Assembly (NCBI RefSeq): GCF_900099785.1
Contig: NZ_FNDS01000004.1
Location: 424,102 to 488,101 of the forward strand
Source: Pseudomonas panipatensis
Lineage (GTDB): Bacteria > Pseudomonadota > Gammaproteobacteria > Pseudomonadales > Pseudomonadaceae
Length of the DNA: 64,000 nt
Direction: 5' to 3'
The notes under the pieces were generated by a model. That model did not search any database, was not told the DNA's origin, and saw nothing but the letters and a program-made list of their open reading frames with translations. Shown here one piece after another: positions 54,223 to 64,000 of the stretch (positions are counted from its first letter, which is position 1; each line of letters opens with the position of its first letter). Position numbers and translations under genes: made by a program.

Positions 54223-54834
54223 TCAGAAGATCCCGGACGTCTCGTCGAGCAGGGCACGCACGGGCGCGAAGGAGCGCCGGTGAATCGCTGTCGGTCCCAG
54301 GCGCTTGAGCGCTTCCAGGTGCACCGGGGTCGGATAGCCCTTGTGCCCGCCAATGCCATAGCCGGGGTACAGCGCCTCCATCTCCTGCATCTCGCGGTCG
54401 CGCGAGACCTTGGCCAGGATGGAGGCGGCGGCGATCGCCGGCACCTGGCTGTCGCCCTTGACCACCGGTGCGCTGGGCACCTTGAGCTTGGGGCAGCGGT
54501 TGCCGTCGATCAGCGCGAGCCTCGGCGTCACGCTCAGGCCTTCGACCGCGCGCTGCATGGCCAGCATGGTGGCATGCAGGATGTTCAGGCGGTCGATCTC
54601 GTCCACCTCGGCACGGGCGATGCACCAGGCCAGGGCCTTTTCGCGAATCTCGTCGAACAAGGCTTCACGGCGCGCCTCGCTGAGCTTCTTGGAATCGTTG
54701 AGCCCCTTGATTGGCCGGGTCGGATCGAGGATCACCGCGGCCGTCACCACCGGACCACAGAGCGGCCCGCGCCCGACTTCGTCGACACCGGCGACCAGTT
54801 CCTCGACCAGGGTGAAATCCAGGCCCATCTGCAT
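54223..54834 (-). CDS. rnhB: Ribonuclease HII
   Basis: A 203-residue enzyme. The first catalytic Asp-Glu pair is in [16 protein letters not shown] near residue 16; [15 protein letters not shown] and [10 protein letters not shown] follow. It nicks DNA at single ribonucleotides and at RNA-DNA hybrids. The start overlaps the lpxB stop (ATGA); an ATG two codons in (54828) is also possible. Confidence 0.96.
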   Translation of the reverse strand: MQMGLDFTLVEELVAGVDEVGRGPLCGPVVTAAVILDPTRPIKGLNDSKKLSEARREALFDEIREKALAWCIARAEVDEIDRLNILHATMLAMQRAVEGLSVTPRLALIDGNRCPKLKVPSAPVVKGDSQVPAIAAASILAKVSRDREMQEMEALYPGYGIGGHKGYPTPVHLEALKRLGPTAIHRRSFAPVRALLDETSGIF

Positions 54835-55976
54835 CAGCGTTTCTCCACCAGGGCGAGCACGGCATCCGCCGCCTGAGCCGATGCGTCCTGGCGCAAGGCA
54901 CGGTGGATGGCATCGAAGGATCGGGTTTGCTCGCTAGCGTCATCGAGCAGCGGCAGCAACTGCTGGGCCAGGGCCTCGGGCGTCGCCGCGTCCTGGATCA
55001 GCTCGGGCGCCAGCAGGCGGCCGGCGAGCAGGTTCGGCAGCGAGATATAGGGGCTCTTCACCAGATGCTTGAGAATCCGGTAGGTCAACGGCGCCACCTT
55101 GTAGGCCACCACCATCGGACGCTTGAACAGCAGCGCTTCGAGGGTCGCGGTACCGGATGCGATCAGCACCGCATCGCAGGCAGCCAGTGCCTCATGGGAC
55201 TGACCGTCGAGCAATTGCAGCGGCAGTTGGCGCCCCACCAGCATCTGCTCCAGTTGCGCGCGTCGCTCTGGACTGGCGCAGGGCAACACGAAGCGCAGCG
55301 CGGGACGCTGTTGCAGCAGGCGCTCGGCGGTATCGAGGAAAAGCGCGCCCAGCTTGGCCACCTCCCCCCCACGGCTGCCAGGCAGCAGCGCCACCACCTG
55401 TGCATCCGGCGCCAGATCGAGATGCGCGCGCGCCGCCGCCTTATCGGCGTCCAGCGGGATGGTATTGGCCAAGGGATGACCGACGAAGCGCACAGGCACG
55501 CCATGCTCTTCGTAGAAGCGCGCCTCGAACGGGAACAACGCGAGCATCAGGTTGCAGGCATCGCGAATTTTCAGCACCCGCTTCTGCCGCCAGGCCCAGA
55601 CCGAGGGGCTGACGTAGTGCACGGTGCGAATCCCGGCCTGGCGCAGCTTGAGCTCGACGCCCAGGTTGAAATCCGGCGCGTCTATGCCGATGAACACATC
55701 AGGCCGGGCGTCGATCAGGGTGCGGATGAGCTGCTTGCGGCGGCGCAGCAACTCGCGCAGACGGCCAAGCACCTCGACCAGCCCCATGACCGCAAGACGC
55801 TCCATGGGGAACTCGGAGCGCAGCCCCTGGGCCTGCATGCGCGGACCGCCGACGCCGATGAATTCGATGTCTGGATGACGCTCGCGCAGTGCTTGCATCA
55901 GGCCGGCGCCGAGAATATCCCCCGACGCCTCGCCTGCTACCAGAGCCACACGCAGCTTGCCAGCGCCCAGGTTCAT
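54834..55976 (-). CDS. lpxB: Lipid-A-disaccharide synthase
   Basis: A 380-residue GT19 glycosyltransferase. It opens [31 protein letters not shown] and [13 protein letters not shown] follow, the latter in the UDP-sugar fold. It joins lipid X and UDP-diacylglucosamine into the lipid A disaccharide at the inner face of the membrane. It sits two bases after lpxA and overlaps rnhB by one base of the stop. Confidence 0.96.
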   Translation of the reverse strand: MNLGAGKLRVALVAGEASGDILGAGLMQALRERHPDIEFIGVGGPRMQAQGLRSEFPMERLAVMGLVEVLGRLRELLRRRKQLIRTLIDARPDVFIGIDAPDFNLGVELKLRQAGIRTVHYVSPSVWAWRQKRVLKIRDACNLMLALFPFEARFYEEHGVPVRFVGHPLANTIPLDADKAAARAHLDLAPDAQVVALLPGSRGGEVAKLGALFLDTAERLLQQRPALRFVLPCASPERRAQLEQMLVGRQLPLQLLDGQSHEALAACDAVLIASGTATLEALLFKRPMVVAYKVAPLTYRILKHLVKSPYISLPNLLAGRLLAPELIQDAATPEALAQQLLPLLDDASEQTRSFDAIHRALRQDASAQAADAVLALVEKR

Positions 55977-55978
55977 GG

Positions 55979-56755
55979 TCAGCGAGTGATGCCGCGGGTG
56001 GAGCTCTGAATCGAGTCGCGGAAGATGGCAACCTCGGGGAACTGCTCGGCGGCCTCGGCCAGTTCGGCCAGCGCCTCTTCCACGGTCAGCCCCTGGCGAT
56101 AGACCACCTTGTAGGCGCGGCGCAGGGCATGGATCGCCTCGGCGCTGAAGCCACGACGGCGCAGGCCTTCGAAGTTCATGCTGCGCGCCTCGGCGGGGTT
56201 GCCGAAGACGGTGACGTAAGCCGGCACATCCTTGCCGATGGCGCTGCCCATGCCGGAGAAGCTGTGCGCGCCGATACGGCAGAACTGATGCACCAGGGTG
56301 TAACCGGACAGGATCGCCCAGTCGTCCACATGCACGTGCCCGGCCAGGGCGGTGTTGTTGACCAGGATGCAGTGGTTGCCGATCACGCTGTCATGACCGA
56401 CGTGAACGTAGGCCATGAACAGGTTGTGGTCGCCGATGGTGGTTTCCGAGCGATCCTGAATGGTGCCACGGTGGATGGTCACGCCTTCGCGGATCACGTT
56501 GTGGTCACCGATCACCAGGCGGGTCGGCTCGCCCTTGTACTTCAGGTCCGGCGTGTCTTCGCCGACGCTGGAGAACTGGAAAATCCGATTGTGCCTGCCG
56601 ATCTTGGTGGGGCCCTTGAGCACCACATGCGGACCGATCACCGTACCTTCGCCGATTTCCACATCCGGCCCGACGATGGACCAGGGGCCCACCTCTACGT
56701 CGTCAGCCAGCGTTGCCCGCGGATCGATGATGGCGCGAGGATCGATCAAACTCAT
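55979..56755 (-). CDS. lpxA: UDP-N-acetylglucosamine acyltransferase
   Basis: A 258-residue left-handed beta-helix protein with many hexapeptide repeats over the first ~190 residues and a helical C-terminus. The catalytic His is in [16 protein letters not shown] near residue 120. It adds 3-hydroxyacyl from ACP to UDP-GlcNAc, the first step to lipid A. The start overlaps the fabZ stop by 4 bases, tying LPS and fatty-acid branches together. Confidence 0.97.
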   Translation of the reverse strand: MSLIDPRAIIDPRATLADDVEVGPWSIVGPDVEIGEGTVIGPHVVLKGPTKIGRHNRIFQFSSVGEDTPDLKYKGEPTRLVIGDHNVIREGVTIHRGTIQDRSETTIGDHNLFMAYVHVGHDSVIGNHCILVNNTALAGHVHVDDWAILSGYTLVHQFCRIGAHSFSGMGSAIGKDVPAYVTVFGNPAEARSMNFEGLRRRGFSAEAIHALRRAYKVVYRQGLTVEEALAELAEAAEQFPEVAIFRDSIQSSTRGITR

Positions 56756-57192
56756 AGTTTGCGTTCCGCACAGATGATTTCAGCCGAGCACACCGGCTTG
56801 TCATCGACGGTGGCGTGGCAGTCGAACTTCCAGATGCCGCGCTTGACGCTGACGAACTGGGCATGCAACTGCAGCTGATCGCCCGGCAGCACCGGCTGGC
56901 GGAAGCGCAGCTTGTCGGAGCCGACGAAGTAGTAAAGGGTGCCGTCGGCCGGCTTCACGTCGAGCATCTTGAAGCCAAGGATGCCGGCCGCCTGGGCCAT
57001 CGCCTCGATGATCAGCACGCCCGGCATGATCGGGTGCTGCGGGAAGTGGCCGTTGAAGAAGGGCTCGTTGATGCTGACATTCTTGTAGGCGCGAATGCGC
57101 TTGCCCTCGATGTCCAGCTCTACCACCCGGTCCACCAGCAGGAAGGGGTAGCGATGAGGCAGGTATTCGCGAATCTCGTTGATGTCCATCAT
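56752..57192 (-). CDS. fabZ: 3-hydroxyacyl-ACP dehydratase FabZ
   Basis: A 146-residue hot-dog fold enzyme. The catalytic His is in [19 protein letters not shown] and the Glu in [11 protein letters not shown]. The start is taken at 57192 ([17 protein letters not shown]), giving the P. aeruginosa length; the frame extends 12 codons further. FabZ competes with LpxA for 3-hydroxyacyl-ACP, so its place between lpxD and lpxA helps balance both pathways. Confidence 0.96.
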   Translation of the reverse strand: MMDINEIREYLPHRYPFLLVDRVVELDIEGKRIRAYKNVSINEPFFNGHFPQHPIMPGVLIIEAMAQAAGILGFKMLDVKPADGTLYYFVGSDKLRFRQPVLPGDQLQLHAQFVSVKRGIWKFDCHATVDDKPVCSAEIICAERKL

Positions 57193-57240
57193 GTTCAGGG
57201 GAGCCTGTTCAGAAAAGGGAAACGCCAAAAAATGCGTGAC

Positions 57241-58302
57241 TCACGCATCAGATGGAGTGTCTCCGCTCGAGGTCACGGCAGCCAGGCGCTTTTCCAGCTG
57301 CTGCAGACGACGAGCCATGTCGTCCAGCTGGCGAATACGTGCAGCGCTCTTTTTCCACTCTGCCGCCGGTTGCATGGCCGTCCCGGATGAATAGGCACCC
57401 GGTTCGGTAATCGAACGGGTCACCATGGTCATGCCGGTGACGAATACGTTGTCGCAGATTTCGATATGCCCGACCAGGCCGACGCCGCCGGCGAGCATGC
57501 AATGCTTGCCGATCTTGGCGCTGCCGGAAATCCCGCAGCAGCCGGCCATGGCGGTGTGATCACCGATCTGCACGTTGTGCGCGATCATGATCTGGTTATC
57601 CAGCTTGACGCCGTTGCCGACCAGCGTATCGGACAAGGCGCCGCGATCGATGGTGGTGTTGGCGCCGATTTCGACATCATCGCCAACGGTCACCCCGCCG
57701 ATCTGCGCGATCTTCTGCCAGGCGCCCTTCTGGTTGGCGAAACCGAAGCCCTCGCCGCCCAGCACGGCGCCGGACTGAATCACCACGCGCTTGCCGATTC
57801 GCACATCGTGGTAGAGGGTCACGCGCGGCGCCAGCCAGCCGTCTTCGCCAATGACGCTACGCGCGCCGACGAAGCAGTGCGCGCCGAGCGCGACCTTGGC
57901 GCCGATCTGCGCGCCCGCCTCGATCACCACGTAGGGACCGATGCTGGCCGAAGGATCGACATGAGCGGTTGGATCGACCACTGCGGTCGGATGGATACCG
58001 GCGGGGGCCTTGGGCTTGCGATCGAACTGGTGGGACAGCCCGGCGTAAGCCAGATAGGGATCGGGCACGATCAGCGCATTGCCAGCGAAGCCCTCAGCGT
58101 CGGCAGCCGTGAGCAACACGGCTCCGGCCTTGCACTCACCGAGGAACTTGCGGTACTGCGGATTGGCCAGGAAGCTCAGTTGCCCCGGTCCTGCATCCTG
58201 CAGCGTGGCCAGGCCATGGAGGACCAGAGTCGGATCGCCACGCAGCTCGGCATCGAGCTGCGCAGCCAGTTCAGCGAGGGTGAAAGACAGCGGGTTCATC
58301 AT
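57241..58302 (-). CDS. lpxD: UDP-3-O-(3-hydroxyacyl)glucosamine N-acyltransferase
   Basis: A 353-residue protein. The N-terminal uridine-binding domain has [20 protein letters not shown], and hexapeptide repeats fill about 100-300 with the catalytic His in [15 protein letters not shown] near 240. A C-terminal helix ([11 protein letters not shown]) follows. It adds the second acyl chain in lipid A synthesis. The first of two adjacent ATGs shares a base with the skp stop (TGATG). Confidence 0.96.
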   Translation of the reverse strand: MMNPLSFTLAELAAQLDAELRGDPTLVLHGLATLQDAGPGQLSFLANPQYRKFLGECKAGAVLLTAADAEGFAGNALIVPDPYLAYAGLSHQFDRKPKAPAGIHPTAVVDPTAHVDPSASIGPYVVIEAGAQIGAKVALGAHCFVGARSVIGEDGWLAPRVTLYHDVRIGKRVVIQSGAVLGGEGFGFANQKGAWQKIAQIGGVTVGDDVEIGANTTIDRGALSDTLVGNGVKLDNQIMIAHNVQIGDHTAMAGCCGISGSAKIGKHCMLAGGVGLVGHIEICDNVFVTGMTMVTRSITEPGAYSSGTAMQPAAEWKKSAARIRQLDDMARRLQQLEKRLAAVTSSGDTPSDA

Positions 58303-58805
58303 CAGCGCAGCTGGTTCATCCGCTCGATGACCTGGCGGGTGATGTCGTATTGCGGCTTGACGTCAACCACGGCACCACGCTCGATCACCAGGTCGTAACC
58401 ACCCTTCTTGATGGTTTCCTCGACAGCCTGGTCCAGCTTCGGCTTGAGCTTCTTGAGCATCTCGCGGTCGGCGGACGCCTTGGCCTCGTTCAGCTCCTTG
58501 GACTGGAACTGGAAATCACGGGCCTTCTGCTTGAAGTCCAGCTCAGCCTTGTCACGATCGGCCTGGGACATCTTGCTGCTGGTATCGACCAGCTTGTCCT
58601 GCAGCGCCTTGGCATCGCTTTCCAGGGCGCGCAGCTTGCTCAGCTGCGGTCCGAACTTCTTCTCCGCGTCGACCGCGTACTGTTTGGCGGCATCCGACTC
58701 GAGCAGCGCCATCTGATAGTTGAGCACCGCGATCTTCGTATCGGCGAACGCGGGGCTCGCCATCAGGGCTGCGGCAATCAGGACGAACTGGGTCAACTTA
58801 CGCAC
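58302..58805 (-). CDS. skp: Periplasmic chaperone Skp (OmpH)
   Basis: A 167-residue protein with a signal peptide ([21 protein letters not shown] is about 21 residues; cleavage after AFA). The mature part begins [16 protein letters not shown] and is a long charged coiled coil, as in the Skp tentacle trimer. It holds unfolded outer-membrane proteins for BamA, encoded just upstream. Confidence 0.95.
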   Translation of the reverse strand: MRKLTQFVLIAAALMASPAFADTKIAVLNYQMALLESDAAKQYAVDAEKKFGPQLSKLRALESDAKALQDKLVDTSSKMSQADRDKAELDFKQKARDFQFQSKELNEAKASADREMLKKLKPKLDQAVEETIKKGGYDLVIERGAVVDVKPQYDITRQVIERMNQLR

Positions 58806-58853
58806 AATGCACTCCTGCAGAAAACTGGGTTGTCATGACAACGATACGGGCAC

Positions 58854-61217
58854 TTAGAAAGTCTGCCCCAGGGAGAACTGGAAGATCTGAGACTGGGAGT
58901 TGGTCGGCTTCTTGATCGGCGTACCCAGGCTGAAGCTCAGCGGACCGAGCGCAGTGATCCAGGTCAGCCCGGCACCCACCGACATCGCCATGTCGTTCAG
59001 CTTGAGACCATTACAACCCTGGGTAGTGGACAACGGGCACTTGGTATCGAAGACATTACCCACGTCCCAGAACAACACGGTACGCAACTGGGTCTGGTCC
59101 TTGACGAACGGCATCGGGAACAGCAACTCCGCACCACCGGTGATCAGGACGTTACCGCCAAAGGCCTGGGGACTGTTGGTCGTATCCTGCAACTGGCCTT
59201 GGGCCGCGTACTTGCCGGTAGCCGTCGTACTGCGCGGGCCCAGCGAGTTGTCCTTGAAGCCACGCACCGAGTTGAAACCACCAGCGTAGTAGTTCTCGTA
59301 GAACGGCAGGCCATCGGTCGAACCGTAGCCATCGCCATAGCCCAGCTCGGTGTGGAAGCGCATGGTGTAGGTGTCGGTCATCGGCGCAAAGATCTGCCCG
59401 CGATAGTCGATCTTGTAGAAGGACAGGTCACTGCCCGGCACCGTGGTTTCCAGGGTCAGGCTTTGCGAGTGGCCGCGCGTCGCCAGGACACCCTTGTTCA
59501 GCGTCGACTCGGACCAACCGGCGGAGGCCTTGAAGTTGGTGAAGTTCTCGCCTTCGCGCTGGATGAAGTCGTAGATCTCGTCGACGCTGTAGGTGCCGGG
59601 GCTGATCTGGTCGCGCTGGACGCTCAGGCCATAGGTCAGGCGCGAGGTCTCGCTGATCGGGTAACCGATGCTGATGCCGGTGCCGAGGCTGTCGACGGAG
59701 TAATAGGAAACGTCGCTGTTATACAGCTTGCTGTAGTCGGTGCTGCGGTAGAAGACGTTGTAGCCGAGGCTGACGCCATCGACGGTCCAGTACGGATCGA
59801 CATAGCCGAAGTTGTAGCTGGTCTGGTATTCGCTGCGGGTCAGACCGATGCTGACCTTGTTACCGGTACCGAGGAAGTTGTTCTGGCTGATCGAGCCGCC
59901 GAGGATCAAGCCCGCGCTCTGGGCGAAGCCGACGCTGGCGGTGATCGAGCCGGAAGGCTGCTCTTCCACGCTGTAGTTGACGTCGACCTGGTCGTCGGTG
60001 CCGGGAACTGCGGGGGTCTCGACGTTGACGGTCTTGAAGTAGCCCAGGCGCTCCAGGCGCTGCTTGGACTGGTCGATCAGGTAGGTGGAGGCCCAACCGC
60101 CTTCCATCTGGCGCATCTCGCGGCGCAGCACTTCGTCTTCGGTCTTGGTGTTGCCACGGAAGTTGATGCGATTGACGTATGCGCGCTTGCCCGGGTCGAC
60201 CACGTAAGTGATGGACACGGTCTTGTCGTCGTCATGGGCTTCCGGCACGCCGTTGACGTTGGCGAAGGTGTAACCCTCGTTACCCAGACGGCGGGTGATC
60301 AGGTCGGAGGTGGAGGTCATCACCTTGCGCGAGAAGACCTGGCCAGGCTCGACCAGCAGGAGCTTCTTGACTTCCTCTTCCGGCACCTTGAGGTCGCCGG
60401 TCAGTTTCACCTCGCGAACCTTGTACTTCTCACCCTCGTTGATGTTGACGGTGATGTAGACGTGTTTCTTGTCCGGGGTGATGGAAACCTGGGTCGAGGC
60501 GATGTCCATGTGGATGTAGCCACGATCCAGGTAGTAGGAACGCAGACGCTCCAGGTCACCGGACAGCTTTTCACGGGAATACTTGTCGTCGTTCTTGAAG
60601 AAGGACAGCCAGTTGGTAGTCTTCAGCTCGAACAGACCGGTAAGGGTCTCGTCGGAGAACACGGTGTTGCCGACCACGTTGACGTGGGCAATGGCGGCGA
60701 CCGTGCCTTCGTTGATGGTGATCTTCAGCGCGACGCGGTTGCGCGGCTGCGGCACGACCTGGGTCTCGATGGTCGCCGAGTAGCGGCCCTGGGCCACGTA
60801 CTGACGCTGCAACTCGTTGCGCACGCCTTCCAGCGTCGCCCGCTGGAAGATCTCGCCTTCCGCCAGGCCTGACTGCTTCAGGCCCTTCATCAGGTCTTCC
60901 TTGGTAATTGCCTTGTTACCCTCGATCTCGATGCTGGAGATCGAAGGACGCTCGACTACATCGATGACCAGAACGCTGCCGTCGCGGCCGAGGTGAATGT
61001 CCTGGAAGAAACCGGTCTTGAACAGCGAGCGGGTCGCATCGACCAGACGGCGATCATCGGCCTGATCGCCAACGTTGAGCGGCAGCGCGGCGAACACGCT
61101 ACCGGCGGAGACCCGCTGCAAGCCATTGACGCGAATGTCGGAAACTGTGAAGGACTCGGCGTGAACCTGGGCGATCATCAGCGCGGACACTGCCGCGGGT
61201 AGCAGAAAGCGTTTCAT
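58854..61217 (-). CDS. bamA: Outer-membrane protein assembly factor BamA
   Basis: A 787-residue Omp85 protein. A signal peptide (cut near residue 20, AQVHA) is followed by five POTRA domains (about 22-420) and a C-terminal beta barrel. The barrel has the conserved NSVRGFKDNSLGPRS (VRGF loop motif) near residue 650 and ends in IFQFSLGQTF, with a terminal Phe. It inserts outer-membrane proteins. It lies between rseP and skp, as usual. Confidence 0.97.
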   Translation of the reverse strand: MKRFLLPAAVSALMIAQVHAESFTVSDIRVNGLQRVSAGSVFAALPLNVGDQADDRRLVDATRSLFKTGFFQDIHLGRDGSVLVIDVVERPSISSIEIEGNKAITKEDLMKGLKQSGLAEGEIFQRATLEGVRNELQRQYVAQGRYSATIETQVVPQPRNRVALKITINEGTVAAIAHVNVVGNTVFSDETLTGLFELKTTNWLSFFKNDDKYSREKLSGDLERLRSYYLDRGYIHMDIASTQVSITPDKKHVYITVNINEGEKYKVREVKLTGDLKVPEEEVKKLLLVEPGQVFSRKVMTSTSDLITRRLGNEGYTFANVNGVPEAHDDDKTVSITYVVDPGKRAYVNRINFRGNTKTEDEVLRREMRQMEGGWASTYLIDQSKQRLERLGYFKTVNVETPAVPGTDDQVDVNYSVEEQPSGSITASVGFAQSAGLILGGSISQNNFLGTGNKVSIGLTRSEYQTSYNFGYVDPYWTVDGVSLGYNVFYRSTDYSKLYNSDVSYYSVDSLGTGISIGYPISETSRLTYGLSVQRDQISPGTYSVDEIYDFIQREGENFTNFKASAGWSESTLNKGVLATRGHSQSLTLETTVPGSDLSFYKIDYRGQIFAPMTDTYTMRFHTELGYGDGYGSTDGLPFYENYYAGGFNSVRGFKDNSLGPRSTTATGKYAAQGQLQDTTNSPQAFGGNVLITGGAELLFPMPFVKDQTQLRTVLFWDVGNVFDTKCPLSTTQGCNGLKLNDMAMSVGAGLTWITALGPLSFSLGTPIKKPTNSQSQIFQFSLGQTF

Positions 61218-61250
61218 GGAGTCCTTTTATTCCAACTGACAAATAAAGAA

Positions 61251-61271
61251 TCTGCCGCATAAGGCGGCAGA
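61251..61271. repeat. Hairpin between rseP and bamA
   Basis: TCTGCCGC (61251-61258), five bases, GCGGCAGA (61264-61271). In the minus direction it is followed by TTCTTTATTTG, a weak T tract, so it may partly end rseP transcripts before bamA. Confidence 0.55.
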
Positions 61272-61289
61272 TCCGAAAACCAATGGCAG

Positions 61290-62642
61290 CTACAGTCGAC
61301 TCAGGTCGTTGATCAAGGCCAGCAACATGACCCCAACGACAAGGCTGATGCCGATCTGCATCCCCCAAGCCTGGACCCGCTCGGATAATGGGCGACCACG
61401 CACCCACTCGACCAGGTAAAACAGCAGATGCCCGCCATCGAGGACAGGAATCGGCAACAGGTTGAGAACCCCCAAACTAATGCTCAGATAGGCGAGGAAG
61501 TGCAGAAAATCCCCTACGCCGGACTGGGCCGAAGCGCCCGCCACTTTAGCAATGGTTATCGGCCCACTCAAGTTTTTTACCGAGAGCTGGCCCAGCACCA
61601 TTTTCTTTAGAGAATCCAGGGTTAGCACGCTCATCGACCAGGTTCGGGAGAGCGCTTCACCTACCGCGGCCACCGGCCCGTAGCGAACTTCACGAAGCAT
61701 GTCCGCTGGCCACTCGCCACCTGCGACACCGGCGCCCAGGTAGCCGGTGCGCGCCTTGCCCTCGCCTTTCGCCGCCAGGGTCAGCGTCAGCTCCCGTTCC
61801 TGGCCATCGCGCTGCAGGACGAAAAGTACCGATTTCCCGGGCCGCGCCCGAACCTTGTCGACCACTTGCTGCCAGTCATCCACCGGCTGGCCGTCAACCC
61901 GCAGCAGGCGGTCACCAACGGCCAGGCCAGCGGCCTTGGCCGGGCCCTCGGGGTCCAGCTCGGCAATCACCGGCGGCAGCGCCGGACGCCACGGCTGGAT
62001 ACCCAACCCACCGATGGGATCGGGATTATCGACACTCTTCAACCAGGCTTTGATCGGTACCTTGTGCAGCACCTGGGCAGTGGAGCCCTGCTCACGGACC
62101 GCGATAGCGAGTTCACCGGTCTCACCCAGACGCCGAACCAGACGCAGATTGACCGCGCCCCAGCCGTCCACGGCCTCGCCATCCACCGCGACGACCTCCT
62201 GGCCGGCGGCCAGGCCGCCTTGCGCAGCCGGACTGTCGGCGAGCACCGAACCGATGACCGGACGCACTTGCTGGCCACCCAGCATGGCAAGGACCCAGAA
62301 GAACAGGATGGCAAGGAGGAAGTTCGCGACCGGGCCGGCGGCGACGATGGCAATGCGCTGGAACACCGGTTTTCGATTGAAAGCACGATGGAGCTGATCG
62401 GCAGGGACCTCGCCCTCGCGCTCGTCGAGCATTTTCACGTAGCCGCCCAGCGGGATGGCGGCTACGACGAACTCGGTGCCATGGCGATCATGCCAGCGCA
62501 GCAGCGACGTACCGAAGCCAACCGAAAAGCGCAGCACCTTGACGCCACAACGGCGAGCCACCCAGAAGTGGCCGAACTCGTGAAACGTCACCAGGACGCC
62601 AAGCGCAACCACCAGCCCGACGACCATATAAAGCGCACTCAT
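61290..62642 (-). CDS. rseP: Site-2 intramembrane protease RseP
   Basis: A 450-residue membrane metalloprotease. The zinc motif is in TFHEFGHFWVARRCGVKVLRF's first part (HEFGH near residue 21-25). Two PDZ domains lie in the periplasmic middle (about 110-300), and the third ligand is in NLLPIPVLDGGHLL near 395. It cuts the anti-sigma factor after the site-1 protease and so frees the envelope-stress sigma factor (AlgU in Pseudomonas). It follows dxr by 15 bases. Confidence 0.96.
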   Translation of the reverse strand: MSALYMVVGLVVALGVLVTFHEFGHFWVARRCGVKVLRFSVGFGTSLLRWHDRHGTEFVVAAIPLGGYVKMLDEREGEVPADQLHRAFNRKPVFQRIAIVAAGPVANFLLAILFFWVLAMLGGQQVRPVIGSVLADSPAAQGGLAAGQEVVAVDGEAVDGWGAVNLRLVRRLGETGELAIAVREQGSTAQVLHKVPIKAWLKSVDNPDPIGGLGIQPWRPALPPVIAELDPEGPAKAAGLAVGDRLLRVDGQPVDDWQQVVDKVRARPGKSVLFVLQRDGQERELTLTLAAKGEGKARTGYLGAGVAGGEWPADMLREVRYGPVAAVGEALSRTWSMSVLTLDSLKKMVLGQLSVKNLSGPITIAKVAGASAQSGVGDFLHFLAYLSISLGVLNLLPIPVLDGGHLLFYLVEWVRGRPLSERVQAWGMQIGISLVVGVMLLALINDLSRL

Positions 62643-62657
62643 CGCTACCTCCAGGGC

Positions 62658-63848
62658 TTATCGATCACGCCCACGCAACCAGGCCTGAGCGGCCTCGCGC
62701 GCGCGCTGATCGGCCGCGAGCACCGCATCGAGGCTTTCGACAGGCGCCGCCGCCTCGCGGTTCAGAACCTCGTCGATGATAACCGCGATCTCGGTGAAGC
62801 GAATCCGCCGTTCGAGAAATGCCGCGACCGCCACTTCATTGGCCGCGTTCAGCATGGCCGGCGCACTGCCACCCGCTTCCGCCGCCTGGCGCGCCAGGCG
62901 CAGACAAGGGAAACGCTGCTCGTCGGGGGCCTGGAAGTCGAGGCGCGCGACACTGAACAGATCCAGCGGCGACACCCCGGAATCGATACGTTCCGGCCAG
63001 GCCAAGGCGTGGGCGATGGGCGTACGCATGTCGGGGTTCCCCAACTGCGCGAGCACCGAGCCGTCGATGTAGTCGACCAGCGAATGGATCACGCTCTGCG
63101 GGTGGATGACCACTTCCACCTTCGACGGCGTCGCATCGAACAGCCAGCAGGCTTCGATCAGCTCCAGCCCCTTGTTCATCATGCTCGCCGAGTCGACGGA
63201 AATCTTCCGCCCCATCGACCAGTTCGGGTGCGCGCAGGCCTGCTCCGGCGAAACGTCGTGCAGAGCCTCCGGAGGAGTCTCGCGGAACGGACCGCCAGAG
63301 GCCGTCAGCAGAATGCGCCGGACACCGACACTGGACAGCCCGCGCGCGTAATCGCCGGGCATGCACTGGAAAATGGCGTTGTGCTCGCTATCGATCGGCA
63401 GCAATTGGGCGCCACTGGCCTGCACCTGCTGCATGAAGAGCGCGCCGGACATCACCAGCGCCTCCTTGTTGGCCAGCAATACGCGCTTGCCGGCCTGCAC
63501 CGCCGCCAGGGTCGGCTTGAGGCCCGCGGCACCGACGATGGCCGCCATCACCACATCGACCTCGGCGTGCCCGGCCACTTCGCACAGGCCCGGCTCGCCA
63601 ACCAGTACCTGGGTCGCCAGGCCAGCCGACTGCAGACCACCGCGCAGATGGCGCGCCTGCTCAGCGGTCGCCACCACGGCGAACTGCGGACGATGGCGCA
63701 GGCACAAGGCTTCCAGCTCGGCGAGGCGCGAATGTCCGGTCAGGGCGAACACCTGATAGCGCTGCGGGTGTCGCGCAAGCACATCCAGCGTACTGAGACC
63801 GATGGAGCCGGTCGCACCCAATACGCACACCTGCAGAGGACGACTCAT
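62658..63848 (-). CDS. dxr: 1-deoxy-D-xylulose 5-phosphate reductoisomerase
   Basis: A 396-residue enzyme from the ATG at 63848 ([11 protein letters not shown]). The NADPH loop is [13 protein letters not shown]; the metal site is in [13 protein letters not shown], and SASGGPF-type loop [13 protein letters not shown] and the flexible-loop region [21 protein letters not shown] follow in the catalytic domain (read in two parts). It commits carbon to the MEP pathway. The start overlaps the cdsA stop (ATGA). Confidence 0.96.
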   Translation of the reverse strand: MSRPLQVCVLGATGSIGLSTLDVLARHPQRYQVFALTGHSRLAELEALCLRHRPQFAVVATAEQARHLRGGLQSAGLATQVLVGEPGLCEVAGHAEVDVVMAAIVGAAGLKPTLAAVQAGKRVLLANKEALVMSGALFMQQVQASGAQLLPIDSEHNAIFQCMPGDYARGLSSVGVRRILLTASGGPFRETPPEALHDVSPEQACAHPNWSMGRKISVDSASMMNKGLELIEACWLFDATPSKVEVVIHPQSVIHSLVDYIDGSVLAQLGNPDMRTPIAHALAWPERIDSGVSPLDLFSVARLDFQAPDEQRFPCLRLARQAAEAGGSAPAMLNAANEVAVAAFLERRIRFTEIAVIIDEVLNREAAAPVESLDAVLAADQRAREAAQAWLRGRDR

Positions 63849-64000
63849 GGCGTCCCCCAACCGCTCATCCAGAGCAGCACAGTAAATACCGGGATGGCCG
63901 CGGTGAGGCTATCGATGCGATCGAGAACACCGCCATGCCCCGGCAGCAGGTGACTGCTGTCCTTCATGCCGGACTCACGCTTGAACATGCTCTCGGTCAG
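63845..64000 (-). CDS. cdsA: Phosphatidate cytidylyltransferase, C-terminal end (gene runs out of the window)
   Basis: The last 51 codons are in the window. They contain the CDP-diacylglycerol synthase signature: [13 protein letters not shown], then [15 protein letters not shown], followed by a final membrane helix. The enzyme makes CDP-diacylglycerol from phosphatidate and CTP, the branch point of phospholipid synthesis. The stop overlaps the dxr start. Confidence 0.95.
   Translation of the reverse strand: MTESMFKRESGMKDSSHLLPGHGGVLDRIDSLTAAIPVFTVLLWMSGWGTP

Overview
The window looks like core chromosome of a Pseudomonas species close to, but not identical with, P. aeruginosa. It is GC-rich. 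The proteins read almost like P. aeruginosa ones (RecA, RpoS, Fpr, RhlG, ErdR, GfnR, the alanyl-phosphatidylglycerol synthase/hydrolase pair), but blocks that I remember as far apart in strain PAO1 lie side by side here. This assignment rests on recognising the proteins; no database search was possible. I see no prophage, insertion sequence, integrase, CRISPR array or rRNA operon.

Layout. 1-16 kb: the end of ldhA, a zinc-ribbon/META-lipoprotein pair, dinB, two tandem initiator tRNA genes each with its own promoter and terminator, the mprF-type synthase with its periplasmic hydrolase, a cytochrome b561, kup, rimO, a DUF1456 gene, an ArnT-like glycosyltransferase, rhlG and trmO, then an AT-richer stretch of about 0.8 kb with at most one tiny gene. 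16-21 kb: divergent fpr/finR, dgkA, erdR, an EamA transporter and a DTW-domain tRNA-modification gene. 21-27 kb: a small secreted protein, a DUF3820 protein, then a phosphoketolase-like gene divergent from a beta-CASP metallo-beta-lactamase gene and a LOG-family gene, with an Anr/FNR-type box between the divergent starts.

27-50 kb: recA (SOS box) with recX, pncC, mutS, fdxA, the regulatory RNA rsmZ (not protein coding; recognised from GGA hairpins, terminator and an upstream GacA box), rpoS, nlpD, pcm, surE, truD, ispF, the glutathione-dependent formaldehyde genes with the divergent regulator gfnR, a yedE/yedF pair, a VTT membrane protein, ispD, ftsB, eno, kdsA, pyrG, tilS and accA. 50-64 kb: dnaE, rnhB, lpxB, lpxA, fabZ, lpxD, skp, bamA, rseP, dxr and the end of cdsA. 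These are all on the minus strand in a tightly packed, often overlapping run that builds lipid A, phospholipid and the outer membrane.

The most interesting region is 21.9-27.0 kb. A phosphoketolase-family protein keeps the catalytic histidines but has a changed ThDP motif. It shares a control region with a predicted RNA-processing nuclease and a predicted nucleotide nucleosidase, and the shared FNR-type site sits at class II spacing from a good -10 element. This suggests a low-oxygen or redox-responsive module whose biochemistry is, as far as I know, not worked out. Other points worth a look are the rsmZ locus, a perfect 24-bp palindrome next to gfnR, the fpr/finR operators, a terminator-like hairpin that covers the ispF ribosome-binding site, and overlapping gene ends.
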